Below, in pieces: positions 8,801-16,463 of a stretch of 64,000 nt of DNA (positions are counted from its first letter, which is position 1; every line of letters starts with the position of its first letter). The notes beneath the pieces were generated by a model. The model worked only from the letters and a program-made list of their open reading frames with translations, ran no database searches and was not told where the DNA came from. Source of the stretch: Rhodoferax sp. (GTDB lineage Bacteria; Pseudomonadota; Gammaproteobacteria; Burkholderiales; Burkholderiaceae_C); the NCBI RefSeq assembly GCF_028714215.1, contig NZ_JAQTMS010000014.1, positions 28,436 through 92,435 on the forward strand. Direction: 5' to 3'. Position numbers and translations under genes: made by a program.

Positions 8801-9337
8801 ATGAGTAGGAAAGGTCCGTTCGGGCTTTGGGTGGGAATGACGGTCCATGACTTTGGTGCGCCATTAGACGAGATTGCGCCGTGCAAGTTTCAGATTCCGA
8901 CAGTACCGAAACCACACTCAGCATTTGAGAGGTATGTGTGCCAGATCACTCCGAAGCTGGGGCTGTCGTGGATCAAGGCTGTTGGAAAAACAATAGAGAC
9001 CAGCGGCTATGGTGTCGAACTGAAGTCGGCATTCGAGAGCATGGAACAGAAGCTTGCCACCACCTATGGGAAGCAAACGAGACTTGATTTCTTGATGCAT
9101 GAAAGCATTTGGAATGAACCTAGGGACTGGATGCAGGCGGTTCTAAGCAAAGAGCGCGTCCTCATGTCTGAGTGGAGAAAAGATGCGGCCGCCACGCTCA
9201 GTGACTCTTTAACATCGGTCGCTCTTATTGCAGGTGTTTACGACACATCCAGCGGGTACATCATGATCGAGTATTCGTTTGAGAATGCGACCAAGGCCGA
9301 AGCAGAGATTGCTGCAATGGAAGATGATGCGCTGTAG
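8801..9337 (+). CDS. Cassette-borne hypothetical protein (178 aa)
   Basis: The start is ATG 8801 with an AAGGGGA-type site a few bases upstream. The protein begins MSRKGPFGLWVGMTVHDFG. It is soluble with no signal peptide, mixed alpha/beta in appearance, with Trp-rich patches (SIWNEPRDWMQ) and an acidic C-terminus (AAMEDDAL). No family was recognised. Base composition is closer to neutral GC than the flanking chromosomal genes, suggesting acquisition. The stop codon lies 5 bases before an attC-like site, which is how integron cassette genes normally end. Confidence 0.7.
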   Translation: MSRKGPFGLWVGMTVHDFGAPLDEIAPCKFQIPTVPKPHSAFERYVCQITPKLGLSWIKAVGKTIETSGYGVELKSAFESMEQKLATTYGKQTRLDFLMHESIWNEPRDWMQAVLSKERVLMSEWRKDAAATLSDSLTSVALIAGVYDTSSGYIMIEYSFENATKAEAEIAAMEDDAL

Positions 9338-9342
9338 GTCAC

Positions 9343-9420
9343 GCCCAACCCGGCGATCCAGGCGACATATTTGCCTCCGCTTCGCTACGGCAAATCCGCG
9401 CTTGAGCTAGGGCGTTGCGG
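9343..9420 (+). other. attC-like recombination site 1
   Basis: The 78-bp imperfect palindrome begins with GCCCAAC (9343-9349), which fits the inverse core RYYYAAC. It continues with the typical CGATCCAGGCGAC-type box and an inner stem ATTTGCC (9369-9375) paired with GGCAAAT (9389-9395). The right arm is GAGCTAGGGC followed by GTTGCGG (9414-9420), one mismatch from the GTTRRRY core in its inner bases. Length and layout match integron attC sites. Confidence 0.6.
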
Positions 9421-9556
9421 CTGTGAAAAAACCTCGCCTAAAGGCAATTCCGGTCATCGCTTGTGCTGCCAGAAACGTTTGCGATTTGTCACAATTGTTT
9501 CTCTCAAAACATGGCCCGCTGCAACGTGTCTTCTTACAGCCTCGCTAGGTGCAGTG

Positions 9557-10171
9557 ATGCAATATCGCGATGTAAATCTAGAAAAACTCAAACCCTACCT
9601 CGCCCCTGGAGTATTTACAAAAATATCGCCAGAGGTTGAGAAAGAGATCGAAGTATTTCCAGAAGTGCATGAGCGTATCAAAGGCTGTGTTGCATTTTGT
9701 CACCAGATAGGACAGGGGCATCAAAGTGACGAGATTGACCAAAGAAGAAAATATTTAAGAGCCGCATTGGCGGAGTTCGTATCGTTAGAAGATGCTGCGA
9801 AAATTGATTGCCCACAAGGTTCAGTATCCGGTTCGTCAGGAATATTGTCTCTTGATGACGCACGGCTACATACTGTGAGGCTATTAAGACACGCAAATGT
9901 TCATTTATCGGCGTGCACAATTGACAAAACAAGCAGGCCCGCATCATGGAATGGCCCAGGTGGAGTCGTGGACTTTGATTACACGGTGTTTTTCATCCCT
10001 AATATTCGCGACTCAATTGTCGCGACTAGGCAAGCAAACAAATATTCACCATCAGATATTGATGCGATGATAAGGTGGATTGAAAAAGAGCAAATGGAGT
10101 GGGGTATCGGTCACTTGATTTTAAAGTCAGCCGAGTTGTTTGCGGCGGAGTTTCTGCTGAAATGCACTTAA
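9557..10171 (+). CDS. Cassette-borne HEPN-like protein (204 aa)
   Basis: ATG 9557 is the likely start; the frame is open back to 9371, but that would run through the attC-like site. The protein is mostly helical and carries RHANVH (Arg111 to His116), an Rx4H motif as in the active site of HEPN-fold ribonucleases. The motif sits late in a helical domain (RRKYLRAALAEFVSLEDA, then ARLHTVRLLRHANVHL), the usual HEPN layout. HEPN proteins often act as toxins or defence nucleases. AT-rich codon use contrasts with neighbours. No obvious antitoxin gene lies in the same cassette. The function is inferred from one motif only. Confidence 0.6.
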   Translation: MQYRDVNLEKLKPYLAPGVFTKISPEVEKEIEVFPEVHERIKGCVAFCHQIGQGHQSDEIDQRRKYLRAALAEFVSLEDAAKIDCPQGSVSGSSGILSLDDARLHTVRLLRHANVHLSACTIDKTSRPASWNGPGGVVDFDYTVFFIPNIRDSIVATRQANKYSPSDIDAMIRWIEKEQMEWGIGHLILKSAELFAAEFLLKCT

Positions 10172-10268
10172 GGCTATGCTGAACAAGTACCTGAATTTCG
10201 GAAATGGCCTTTGTAAGTCATTGATTTACGAAGGGTCAGGTTTCATGAGTTGGACTTAATCAGCACAG

Positions 10269-10340
10269 CCCTAACACGACGCTCAAAATGGGAGCAAATT
10301 CCGCCGCGCTCCATTTGTGCCCTTTGGCTAGGCGTAACGA
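10269..10340 (+). other. attC-like recombination site 2 (degenerate)
   Basis: The 72-bp palindrome begins CCCTAAC (10269-10275), followed by ACGACGCTCAAAATG, a very attC-like left arm. The inner stem is GGAGC (10291-10295) with GCTCC (10308-10312), extended by CAAAAT/ATTTG with unpaired bases. The right arm is GGCTAGGC then GTAACGA, which deviates from GTTRRRY. It lies about 100 bp after the HEPN-like gene. Confidence 0.45.
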
Positions 10341-10761
10341 CCGCTTTGGAGCGGCGGGAAAGTCGGCAATGTGTCTTGACCGTGGCGACTGCGTCAATCA
10401 GTTTTCATGTTCTACAGCCGCAAAAGACACACGGCTGACATTCAAATTTTCGACTAGCTCACCAGATTGCCGGCATTGGGGTGCTACGATTCTGCGGTCT
10501 TTGGTAGGCACGTCGGGGTTATGTCAAGTCAGGCGGCGATTTTGGAAGGGTCGGCCACTGACTCCAACGCAGCAGTCGGTCATCGTGAGTCAGAAATTTC
10601 CGTCGATTTCTCCAGACCGGTCATTCGCGCTGCTGATCCAGTTTTGGCATTTTCCGGTCCCCGAATCTCGAAAGCTGTCGTTCACTTGAGGAAGGCATCC
10701 ATAGCATCTATCCGTCATTTCGACCACGGCAACCGACCCTTGCTGTGCTCTAGCTGCAATT
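10341..10761. other. Non-coding stretch after the cassette array
   Basis: Short overlapping ORFs here lack ribosome sites and have frame-shadow composition. I see no recognisable gene, tRNA or insertion sequence. Base composition is intermediate, consistent with decayed cassettes or repeats. Confidence 0.5.
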
Positions 10762-11538
10762 TCATTTTGGCCCAGTTCCAACTTCAGTTGGAACTTTTCC
10801 GTCCAAGGCGTGATTGATCGTGTCGTATATGAACAGGGCATTGGCTATTTCACTTTTGAAGTATTCAATGCGTTCTTTATCCAAACTAATGTGACCATTT
10901 TGGCCTGTAAAGCGTATCAACAAAGTGCTTTCTGGTTTGATTTTTCTGAGCGAAGCAATCTGCTGTTCTGACGCGATGAAATGCACTTTCTCTGCGACCC
11001 CGGCAGCTTCAGGATTTCGTTTGACGGCAGACCCTTCAAAATCTTGCTCTAAAACGACATCTCCATCCAGCATGATGGCGATTTTGTTCAAAAATATCCA
11101 TCCACCTTTACTGAAAAAATATGGTGCTAGAAACAAACTTGGTCGTTCATTGTCACGGAGCGAAATGTAAATTGGCACATAGGTAAAGACATCCATTGCA
11201 GAAGAAGTCCCTGCCGTAAAAAATCGTAGTTTTCTAAAGGCATCACGTGAACCGAATGCAAATGCATCGCAATTTTTCCCGACCCGCTTAAAGCATGCTG
11301 AAAATTCAGTAACTCCTTCACCGCCATCCTTCACGTCTGTCATCACAAAAGAAGCTTCAAGGGCATTTTTCCAGTCATCAGGTGTGGCTTTTGATGTCTG
11401 AGAAAGCGGGGGAGTTGCAAGGTTAACAGCAGTTGAAGTAGAACGTTCTTCTGCCCCTTTTCCGCAGCCTGCGAGCGCCGAAAGCACTACTGCAACGAAC
11501 AAAGAAAGAAAAACCCTGAGTGCTCGTTTGATATCCAC
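10762..11538 (-). CDS. Hypothetical lipoprotein (258 aa)
   Basis: The GTG start at 11538 is chosen because AGGAG lies 7 bases upstream on the coding strand; the frame is open 24 codons further. The protein begins with a basic, hydrophobic signal (IKRALRVFLSLFVAVVLSAL) ending AGC, a lipobox, so it is likely membrane-anchored in the periplasm. The mature part contains DDWKNALEASFVMTDVKDGG, CFKRVGKNCDAFAFGSRDAF and a beta-rich middle. No family was recognised. The last codons form a perfect GTTCCAAC/GTTGGAAC palindrome at 10778-10797. It opposes the cassette genes and has no attC-like end. Confidence 0.65.
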   Translation of the reverse strand: MDIKRALRVFLSLFVAVVLSALAGCGKGAEERSTSTAVNLATPPLSQTSKATPDDWKNALEASFVMTDVKDGGEGVTEFSACFKRVGKNCDAFAFGSRDAFRKLRFFTAGTSSAMDVFTYVPIYISLRDNERPSLFLAPYFFSKGGWIFLNKIAIMLDGDVVLEQDFEGSAVKRNPEAAGVAEKVHFIASEQQIASLRKIKPESTLLIRFTGQNGHISLDKERIEYFKSEIANALFIYDTINHALDGKVPTEVGTGPK

Positions 11539-11658
11539 TTCCCCGCTCCTGGTTATTTTCTGATTGATTTTGTGCCAGTATAGACAATCATTAGAAATCC
11601 AAGTGCTCAAGTCCCAAGCTCTTGGTCAATGGCCACCGGATGAATGCACTTCGGGTAG

Positions 11659-11721
11659 GGCGATTTCCGCTGCGCCGCGCATGACACACGCACGGCGACC
11701 CCGCAGCGCATCCGAATCGCC
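11659..11721. repeat. Imperfect inverted repeat
   Basis: The left arm GGCGATTTCCGCTGCG and the right arm CGCAGCGCATCCGAATCGCC can form a long imperfect hairpin. It lies upstream of the lipoprotein gene and pointing away from it. It looks like a mobile-element or structural repeat remnant; it does not show the RYYYAAC/GTTRRRY ends of an attC. Confidence 0.4.
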
Positions 11722-11787
11722 GTTTCGTGGTTGACGCCAATTACCTTGGCGTGTCAGGATAGTTGACATCGACCAGTTTCGCCCTGT

Positions 11788-12039
11788 TCACCAATTGATG
11801 CGCTGGTCCACCTCAAAGTCCGGTGCCGCTTGCGCCGCCCCATCCCAGTCAGTTGCCCAGTCGGGCTCGATTTGCACGCCGTCATCCATCTGCGCATCAC
11901 CGTCGTCCCACAATGGTGGCCCGCGTGCCGGGGATATGGCGACACGCAGCGCTTCGTTTGCTTGTTCATGCCACCGATGGCAAACGTTAAACGCTGACGC
12001 AACCCATGCTAGCATCCACAACTGCGGTAGCCCCCACAA
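11788..12039 (-). CDS. Possible small ORF or gene remnant (83 aa)
   Basis: This ORF has protein-like composition (CHRWHEQANEALRVAISPA, ending DFEVDQRINW), unlike the shadows around it. No clear ribosome site precedes the ATG, and the N-terminus may be truncated. No family was recognised with confidence. It may be the 3' fragment of a longer gene destroyed by rearrangement. Confidence 0.25.
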   Translation of the reverse strand: MWGLPQLWMLAWVASAFNVCHRWHEQANEALRVAISPARGPPLWDDGDAQMDDGVQIEPDWATDWDGAAQAAPDFEVDQRINW

Positions 12040-12059
12040 AAGATGGAGAGACCAAGAAA

Positions 12060-12365
12060 ATGCGCATCATCACCACCCTGGTTTTGGATATTCTGTGTTC
12101 TAGCTGTTCAGTACAAGAGAGCGAAAAAGCCTATACCGGTGTTTTTAAGATTGACGCTGGTACCGAATATGCGGCGCTTGATGTCCCGTCTACTATTGGT
12201 GGTGCGTGTACTGGATGGAATGCGATTGAAATTAGAAAGCCAGGAATGCCTGGGACAGGCATGACCAATGTCGTTTGCTGGAAACGCACGGGGAACATGA
12301 TTGCTATATCCAGCAGTCTCGGTTCAAGTCAGGCACCTGCACCAGCGAACCTCTGGTCAGACTAG
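12060..12365 (+). CDS. Small hypothetical secreted protein or lipoprotein (101 aa)
   Basis: The likely start is ATG 12060, preceded by GGAGAG at 12044-12049. The N-terminus MRIITTLVLDILCSSCS resembles a weak lipoprotein signal with Cys near positions 13 and 16. The rest includes DAGTEYAALDVPSTIGGACTGW and an MTNVVCWKRTGNM strand. No family was recognised. Codon use is less GC-rich than chromosomal neighbours, and the gene stands alone in the accessory region. Confidence 0.45.
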   Translation: MRIITTLVLDILCSSCSVQESEKAYTGVFKIDAGTEYAALDVPSTIGGACTGWNAIEIRKPGMPGTGMTNVVCWKRTGNMIAISSSLGSSQAPAPANLWSD

Positions 12366-12938
12366 AGCGACCATAGGCTCCACACAAGCTCATTCTGCTG
12401 TACGTTAATCAGTCGATTTGTTGACACTCCAAAACCATGCTTAGAACCCTCCATTTTTGGGGCTGCTCATGTTCATAAACTCATCCACAAATCAGTGTGA
12501 AGTAAACGTATGGGTTGACCTCTCATTGAGTTGGACTTCCCGTAACCTGCCGCTGGTGGCCGTCGGGTAACGCTGCACAAGAGCCCCACAGAGGGAAATT
12601 TCCTTTTCGTTCGTCGAATGACTGCTGGTGTTTTTTTGCATCAAGTCTACGACCGCTATCGAAGACAAACTTGGCCGTCGGGTCATGGTCGTTGGCGGGT
12701 GCAGCAATCCTCGAAATCGATGCCATATTGCTGACGGTCAGGCAACTGGGGTGAATGTCGGGTCTGGAGCGAGCATTTCGGGCAGGCCTATGTCAGGAAC
12801 CGCTGCGTACTTGACTTCTGACAGCACCGCGTAAAAGTCGGGATTGTGTCTCTTTGAGACGGTCGAGCCCGGCGCTCAGGTGATTGCATAAATATCAAGG
12901 TTGGCTACCAGTTGTTAGCTGCAAAGGCACGCGGCAGC
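12366..12938. other. Non-coding, decayed stretch
   Basis: No convincing gene is present; the short ORFs on either strand are low-complexity shadows without ribosome sites. Words such as CCGTCGGGT and CGGTCAGGC recur, suggesting eroded repeats. It ends where the second dispersed-repeat copy begins. Confidence 0.45.
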
Positions 12939-13140
12939 GGCTGTTTTGACTCCCTCGCCGTTATGAGGAGGCGAGTAGCGCAGGCTTCGGCGGATCAGGG
13001 GCGCGCATGTTTGAGCGTAGCGAGTTTGCGCGCACCCCGCTGAAGCCGAGCAACGCAGCGTGCCCGCAGGGCCGACGAATCCGGCTCGCCTTCTCTTTGC
13101 TTACTTTCTCTTGGGCGTTGCAAGAGAAAGTAAGTCGCCC
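12939..13140 (+). repeat. ~220-bp dispersed repeat, copy 2
   Basis: Nearly identical to copy 3 at 14133 and in the same orientation; inverted relative to copy 1. It runs from GGCTGTTTTGACTCCC through the FERSEFART-encoding core to the hairpin ACTTTCTCTTG/CAAGAGAAAGT (13101-13131). It lies directly downstream of the MlaF-like gene's stop codon. Confidence 0.85.
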
Positions 13141-13166
13141 GCGGGGGCTCGCACCCGGCGGGCGAG

Positions 13167-14009
13167 TCATGGTGAATCGGCGGGCGCGGGTGCGGCATGG
13201 ATGGGGATGCCAAAATCCTGATCAATGGTGACGGCCGGGTAATGAAACCGCACCGGGCCATCCGGCAGTCCGTTGACATACTGGTACACCAGCGGATCGG
13301 TACTTTTGCGCGCCTGCTCCACCGTCCCCTGGAACGCCACCTTGCCGCTGTCGAGAATGACTACATGGTCGGCGATCTCAAGGGTGTGCGTCACTTCATG
13401 CGAGACAAAAATACTGGTCAGTCCCATGGAATCGTTGAGCTGACGAATCAGGCGCGCGGCGACCAGCAGTGAAATCGGATCGAGACCGGAAAAAGGCTCG
13501 TCGTACATCAGAAAATCCGGGTCCAGTGCAATCGCGCGCGCGATGCCGATGCGCTTGGCCATGCCGCCCGACACTTCGCTGGGCATCAGGTCACGCGCGT
13601 TGCGCAGGCCCACCGCGTTGAGCTTCATCAGGACGATGTCGCGGATCAGCGATTCGGGCAAATCGGTATGTTCACGCAGCGGGAAGGCCACGTTCTCATA
13701 CACGCTCATGTCAGCAAACAAGGCGGCGAACTGAAACAATATCCCCATGCGACGCCTGACGGCAAAGAGCTGCTGCTGATCCATCAGGCCAATATCTTGC
13801 CCATCAAACAGCATTTGCCCCGACCAGGCGCGGTTCTGGCCGCCCATCAGGCGCAGCGTGGTCGTCTTGCCGCCGCCCATCGGACCGATCAGTGCCGTGA
13901 CCTTGCCCCGTGGTATGCAAAGGGAAACGTCATGCAGAACGGCGCTCTCCCCGTAGCCAAAGCTCAGGTTACGCAATTCGACAAGTGAGGGGTTAAGGGT
14001 AGCTGGCAT
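13167..14009 (-). CDS. MlaF-like ABC transporter ATP-binding protein
   Basis: The start is ATG 14009 (MPATLNPSLVELRNLSFGYG); the longer frame upstream runs through a repeat. Walker A is GPMGGGKTT (42-50), the signature SEVSGGMAKRIGIARA is of the MlaF/Ttg2A type, and Walker B is FLMYDEPFSGLDP, with a switch His in SHE. MlaF energises phospholipid transport between the membranes with MlaE (permease) and MlaD (MCE protein). Neither partner is adjacent: both flanks are dispersed-repeat copies. The C-terminus (IPIHAAPAPADSP) is somewhat extended. The partners may lie elsewhere, or the gene may be an orphan. Confidence 0.8.
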   Translation of the reverse strand: MPATLNPSLVELRNLSFGYGESAVLHDVSLCIPRGKVTALIGPMGGGKTTTLRLMGGQNRAWSGQMLFDGQDIGLMDQQQLFAVRRRMGILFQFAALFADMSVYENVAFPLREHTDLPESLIRDIVLMKLNAVGLRNARDLMPSEVSGGMAKRIGIARAIALDPDFLMYDEPFSGLDPISLLVAARLIRQLNDSMGLTSIFVSHEVTHTLEIADHVVILDSGKVAFQGTVEQARKSTDPLVYQYVNGLPDGPVRFHYPAVTIDQDFGIPIHAAPAPADSP

Positions 14010-14132
14010 AAATACTGGAACCGGACAGAGCTGGGCAGCCAAATGATAGGGCATCCGGGACAGGCAGTCGCGCACGTGGCGTGAATACTCCAATCCGTGC
14101 CATCGGATGAAACGCTTGATCGACGCGGCAGT

Positions 14133-14350
14133 GGCTGTCTTGGCTCCCTCGCCGTTATGAGGAGGCGAGTAGCGCAGGCATCGGCGGATCAGGGGCGCGC
14201 ATGTTTGAGCGTAGCGAGTTTGCGCGCACCCCGCTGAAGCCGAGCAACGCAGCGTGCCCGCAGGGCCGACGAATCCGGCTCGCCTTCTTTTGCTTACTTT
14301 TCTTGGCGAAGCAAGAAAAGTGAGTGCGCAGTCGGGCGCATATCCCGACA
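14133..14350 (+). repeat. ~220-bp dispersed repeat, copy 3
   Basis: Direct copy of 12939-13140. It ends with the hairpin ACTTTTCTTG/CAAGAAAAGT and the tail GTGCGCAGTCGGGCGCA. The tail motif GGGCGCATA-CCCGACA occurs again at 14395-14411, so the 3' end is partly duplicated. The 120 bp between this copy and the MlaF-like start holds no gene. Confidence 0.85.
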
Positions 14351-14427
14351 CCAACCCACCCGCTGGGGCGAGACCCGGCCTGCATGCCCTGCCGGGCGCA
14401 TAACCCGACAAGCTCAGTCCCGGTCTT

Positions 14428-15144
14428 TCAAGACTTCAACTTATCCCGCCGCCCACTGCCATTGGGCGTCCCGATGGCGCTGACGGCGCCGCTGGAGAGC
14501 AGCGCCGCGATGACGGCGTCGCACTTGTTGCTGAGGTGTTCCTCCAGCAGCGTGCGCAAGCGCTTGCCGTTTTTGCTCTCCAGGGCTTCCATCATTTGCT
14601 CGTGTTCCTGCATGGCATGATCCCAGCGCGTCTGGCTGACGTTGGCGAAATAGCGTGCCCGGCGCAGACGCAGGTTGAGTTTGTCGTGCGTTGCCGCGAG
14701 CACCGGATTGCCGGACAGCAAAAAGAGCTGGGCGTGGATCGCCTGGTTGAGTTCGAAGTAGTGCTCGCGGTCGCCCTTTTTGTGACACAGCCGCATGCGT
14801 TCGTGCAGCTCGCGCAGTCTTGCCAGCGCGCCAGCATCGGCGTGCGCGCAGGCCAGTTCACCGGCCAGGCCCTCCAGCACCCGCAGCACCTGAAAGGTCT
14901 GCGCCGTATCGGCCAGCGTCATGGGCGTCACCATGGCGCCGCGATTCGGTAGCAGCGCCACCAGACCCTCGCTGGCCAGCGTCTTCAGTGCCTCGCGCAA
15001 GGGCGTGCGCGACACCTTCAGCTCTTCGCACAACACTCTTTCGTTCAGCCGCAGGCCCGGCGCCAGCGCTCCGTAAGTGATCTTGTCGCGCAGGATGGCG
15101 GCCACTTTGAGGTGCAGGGAAGCCTTGTCCAGGCTTTCTTCCAT
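14428..15144 (-). CDS. GntR-family (FadR/FCD) transcriptional regulator
   Basis: The N-terminal winged helix (LHLKVAAILRDKITYGALAP, then LNERVLCEELKVSRTPLREAL) is the standard GntR DNA-binding domain. The C-terminal helical FCD domain has the metal-type residues in ELNQAIHAQLFLLSG and LRRARYF. ATG 15144 is preferred because a candidate operator lies just upstream at 15161-15173; in-frame starts at 15168 and 15189 are possible. It is divergent from a class V aminotransferase and Tct transporter genes, which it probably controls in response to a small carboxylate. Confidence 0.85.
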   Translation of the reverse strand: MEESLDKASLHLKVAAILRDKITYGALAPGLRLNERVLCEELKVSRTPLREALKTLASEGLVALLPNRGAMVTPMTLADTAQTFQVLRVLEGLAGELACAHADAGALARLRELHERMRLCHKKGDREHYFELNQAIHAQLFLLSGNPVLAATHDKLNLRLRRARYFANVSQTRWDHAMQEHEQMMEALESKNGKRLRTLLEEHLSNKCDAVIAALLSSGAVSAIGTPNGSGRRDKLKS

Positions 15145-15160
15145 TCCGGTCGAAATTTGT

Positions 15161-15173
15161 TTTTGCATACAAA
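15161..15173. promoter_or_regulatory. Candidate GntR operator 1
   Basis: TTTTGCATACAAA is a near-palindrome (TTTG-x-CAAA arms) of the kind bound by FadR-type GntR regulators. An almost identical copy lies 65 bp further in the same divergent intergenic region. Confidence 0.55.
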
Positions 15174-15238
15174 CAAGCTTAACATTCATTGCCTTGTTCC
15201 AACCGCTTGCGCTGGCAGTAGATCTCGAATACCATGTG

Positions 15239-15252
15239 TTTTGCATACAAAA
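15239..15252. promoter_or_regulatory. Candidate GntR operator 2
   Basis: TTTTGCATACAAAA has perfect TTTTG/CAAAA arms around CATA. It lies 17 bases before the aminotransferase ATG at 15269, well placed to block its transcription or translation initiation region. Confidence 0.6.
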
Positions 15253-15268
15253 TCATGGAGCAAGCCAG

Positions 15269-16453
15269 ATGTTGAAGCTCACGCACAAGGCCAGCGGCCG
15301 CCACTTCCTGCAGATTCCAGGCCCCACCAACGTCCCCGAGCGTGTGCTCCGGGCGATCGACAACCCAACCATAGACCACCGCGGCCCGGAGTTCCAGGTC
15401 ATCGGCAAGAAGCTGCTCTCCGACATCCAAAAAATATTCCAGACCGAAGGTCCGGTAGTCATCTACGGCGCCTCGGGCACCGGTGCCTGGGAGGCCGCCC
15501 TGGTCAACACCTTGTCGGCCGGCGACAAAATCCTGATGTACGAAACAGGCCACTTTGCGACTCTGTGGAAGAAGATGGCCCAGCGCCTGGGCCTGGACGC
15601 TGAATTTATCCCCGGCGACTGGCGCCAAGGGGTTGATGCCGAGCGCATCGCGCAGCGTCTGGCAGAAGACCGGCAGCAGCAGATCAAGGCGGTCTGCGTG
15701 GTGCACAACGAGACCTCCACCGGCGTCACCTCGGACATTGCGGCAGTGCGCCGCGCCATCGATGGCACCGGGCATCCGGCCTTGCTGATGGTGGACACCA
15801 TCTCCTCGCTGGCCTCGATCGATTACCGGCACGGCCAGTGGGGCGTCGACGTCACCGTGGCCGGCTCGCAGAAAGGCTTGATGTTGCCGCCGGGCCTGTC
15901 CTTCAATGCCGTCAGCGAGAAAGCGCTGGCCGCGTCCAAAACCTCGGGCCTGCCCAAGTCCTACTGGGCCTGGGCCGACATTCTGGAAGCCAACAAGAAC
16001 GGCTTCTGGCCTTACACACCGTCCACCAACTTGCTGTACGGTCTGTCCGAAGCCTGCGACATGCTGCTGGAAGAGGGCCTGCCCAATGTTTTTGCCCGCC
16101 ACACGCGCTTTGCCGAAACGACCCGCTGCGCGGTGCGGGCCTGGGGCCTGGAAGTGTTCTGCGCCAATCCGGCGGCCCTCAGTTCCTCGCTGACTGCGGT
16201 GTTGATGCCCGAGGGTCACGATGCCGACAAATTCCGCAGAATCGTGCTCGACAACTTCGACATGTCGCTGGGCGTCGGCCTGGCCAAACTGGCCGGCAAG
16301 GTGTTTCGCATCGGCCACCTGGGCGACTTCAATGAATTGACGCTGATGGGCACACTGGCCGGCGTCGAGATGGGTTTGAAACTGGCCGGTGTGCCGCACC
16401 AGCCGGGTGGCGTCGCAGCCGCCATGGACTATCTGACTTCAAAACTTCAATGA
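15269..16453 (+). CDS. Class V aminotransferase (serine/alanine-glyoxylate type)
   Basis: The start at ATG 15269 has GGAG 8 bases upstream; the open frame further upstream crosses the operators. The protein has IPGPTNVPERVL at the N-terminus and the PLP-binding lysine in GSQKGLMLPPGL (Lys202), hallmarks of the AGXT/SgaA group that transfers amino groups between Ser or Ala and glyoxylate. VDTISSL holds the cofactor Asp. It is the first gene of an apparent operon with tctC, tctB, tctA and glcG-like genes, so glyoxylate or a related carboxylate is the likely theme. Confidence 0.85.
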   Translation: MLKLTHKASGRHFLQIPGPTNVPERVLRAIDNPTIDHRGPEFQVIGKKLLSDIQKIFQTEGPVVIYGASGTGAWEAALVNTLSAGDKILMYETGHFATLWKKMAQRLGLDAEFIPGDWRQGVDAERIAQRLAEDRQQQIKAVCVVHNETSTGVTSDIAAVRRAIDGTGHPALLMVDTISSLASIDYRHGQWGVDVTVAGSQKGLMLPPGLSFNAVSEKALAASKTSGLPKSYWAWADILEANKNGFWPYTPSTNLLYGLSEACDMLLEEGLPNVFARHTRFAETTRCAVRAWGLEVFCANPAALSSSLTAVLMPEGHDADKFRRIVLDNFDMSLGVGLAKLAGKVFRIGHLGDFNELTLMGTLAGVEMGLKLAGVPHQPGGVAAAMDYLTSKLQ

Positions 16454-16463
16454 GGAGAACAGC

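Noticed and set aside
10778..10797. GTTCCAAC/GTTGGAAC hairpin as a terminator
   Set aside because: It lies inside the end of the lipoprotein coding sequence and has no T-run on the coding strand after it.
11659..11721. Third attC-like site in the first accessory region
   Set aside because: The hairpin lacks RYYYAAC and GTTRRRY ends, so it was listed only as an inverted repeat.
12492..12707. 71-codon minus-strand ORF
   Set aside because: No ribosome site, Ser/Thr/Arg-rich shadow composition, and no neighbour context.
12961..13231. Short ORFs with FERSEFART-type peptides
   Set aside because: They arise from the dispersed repeat in all three copies and on both strands; they are not genes.
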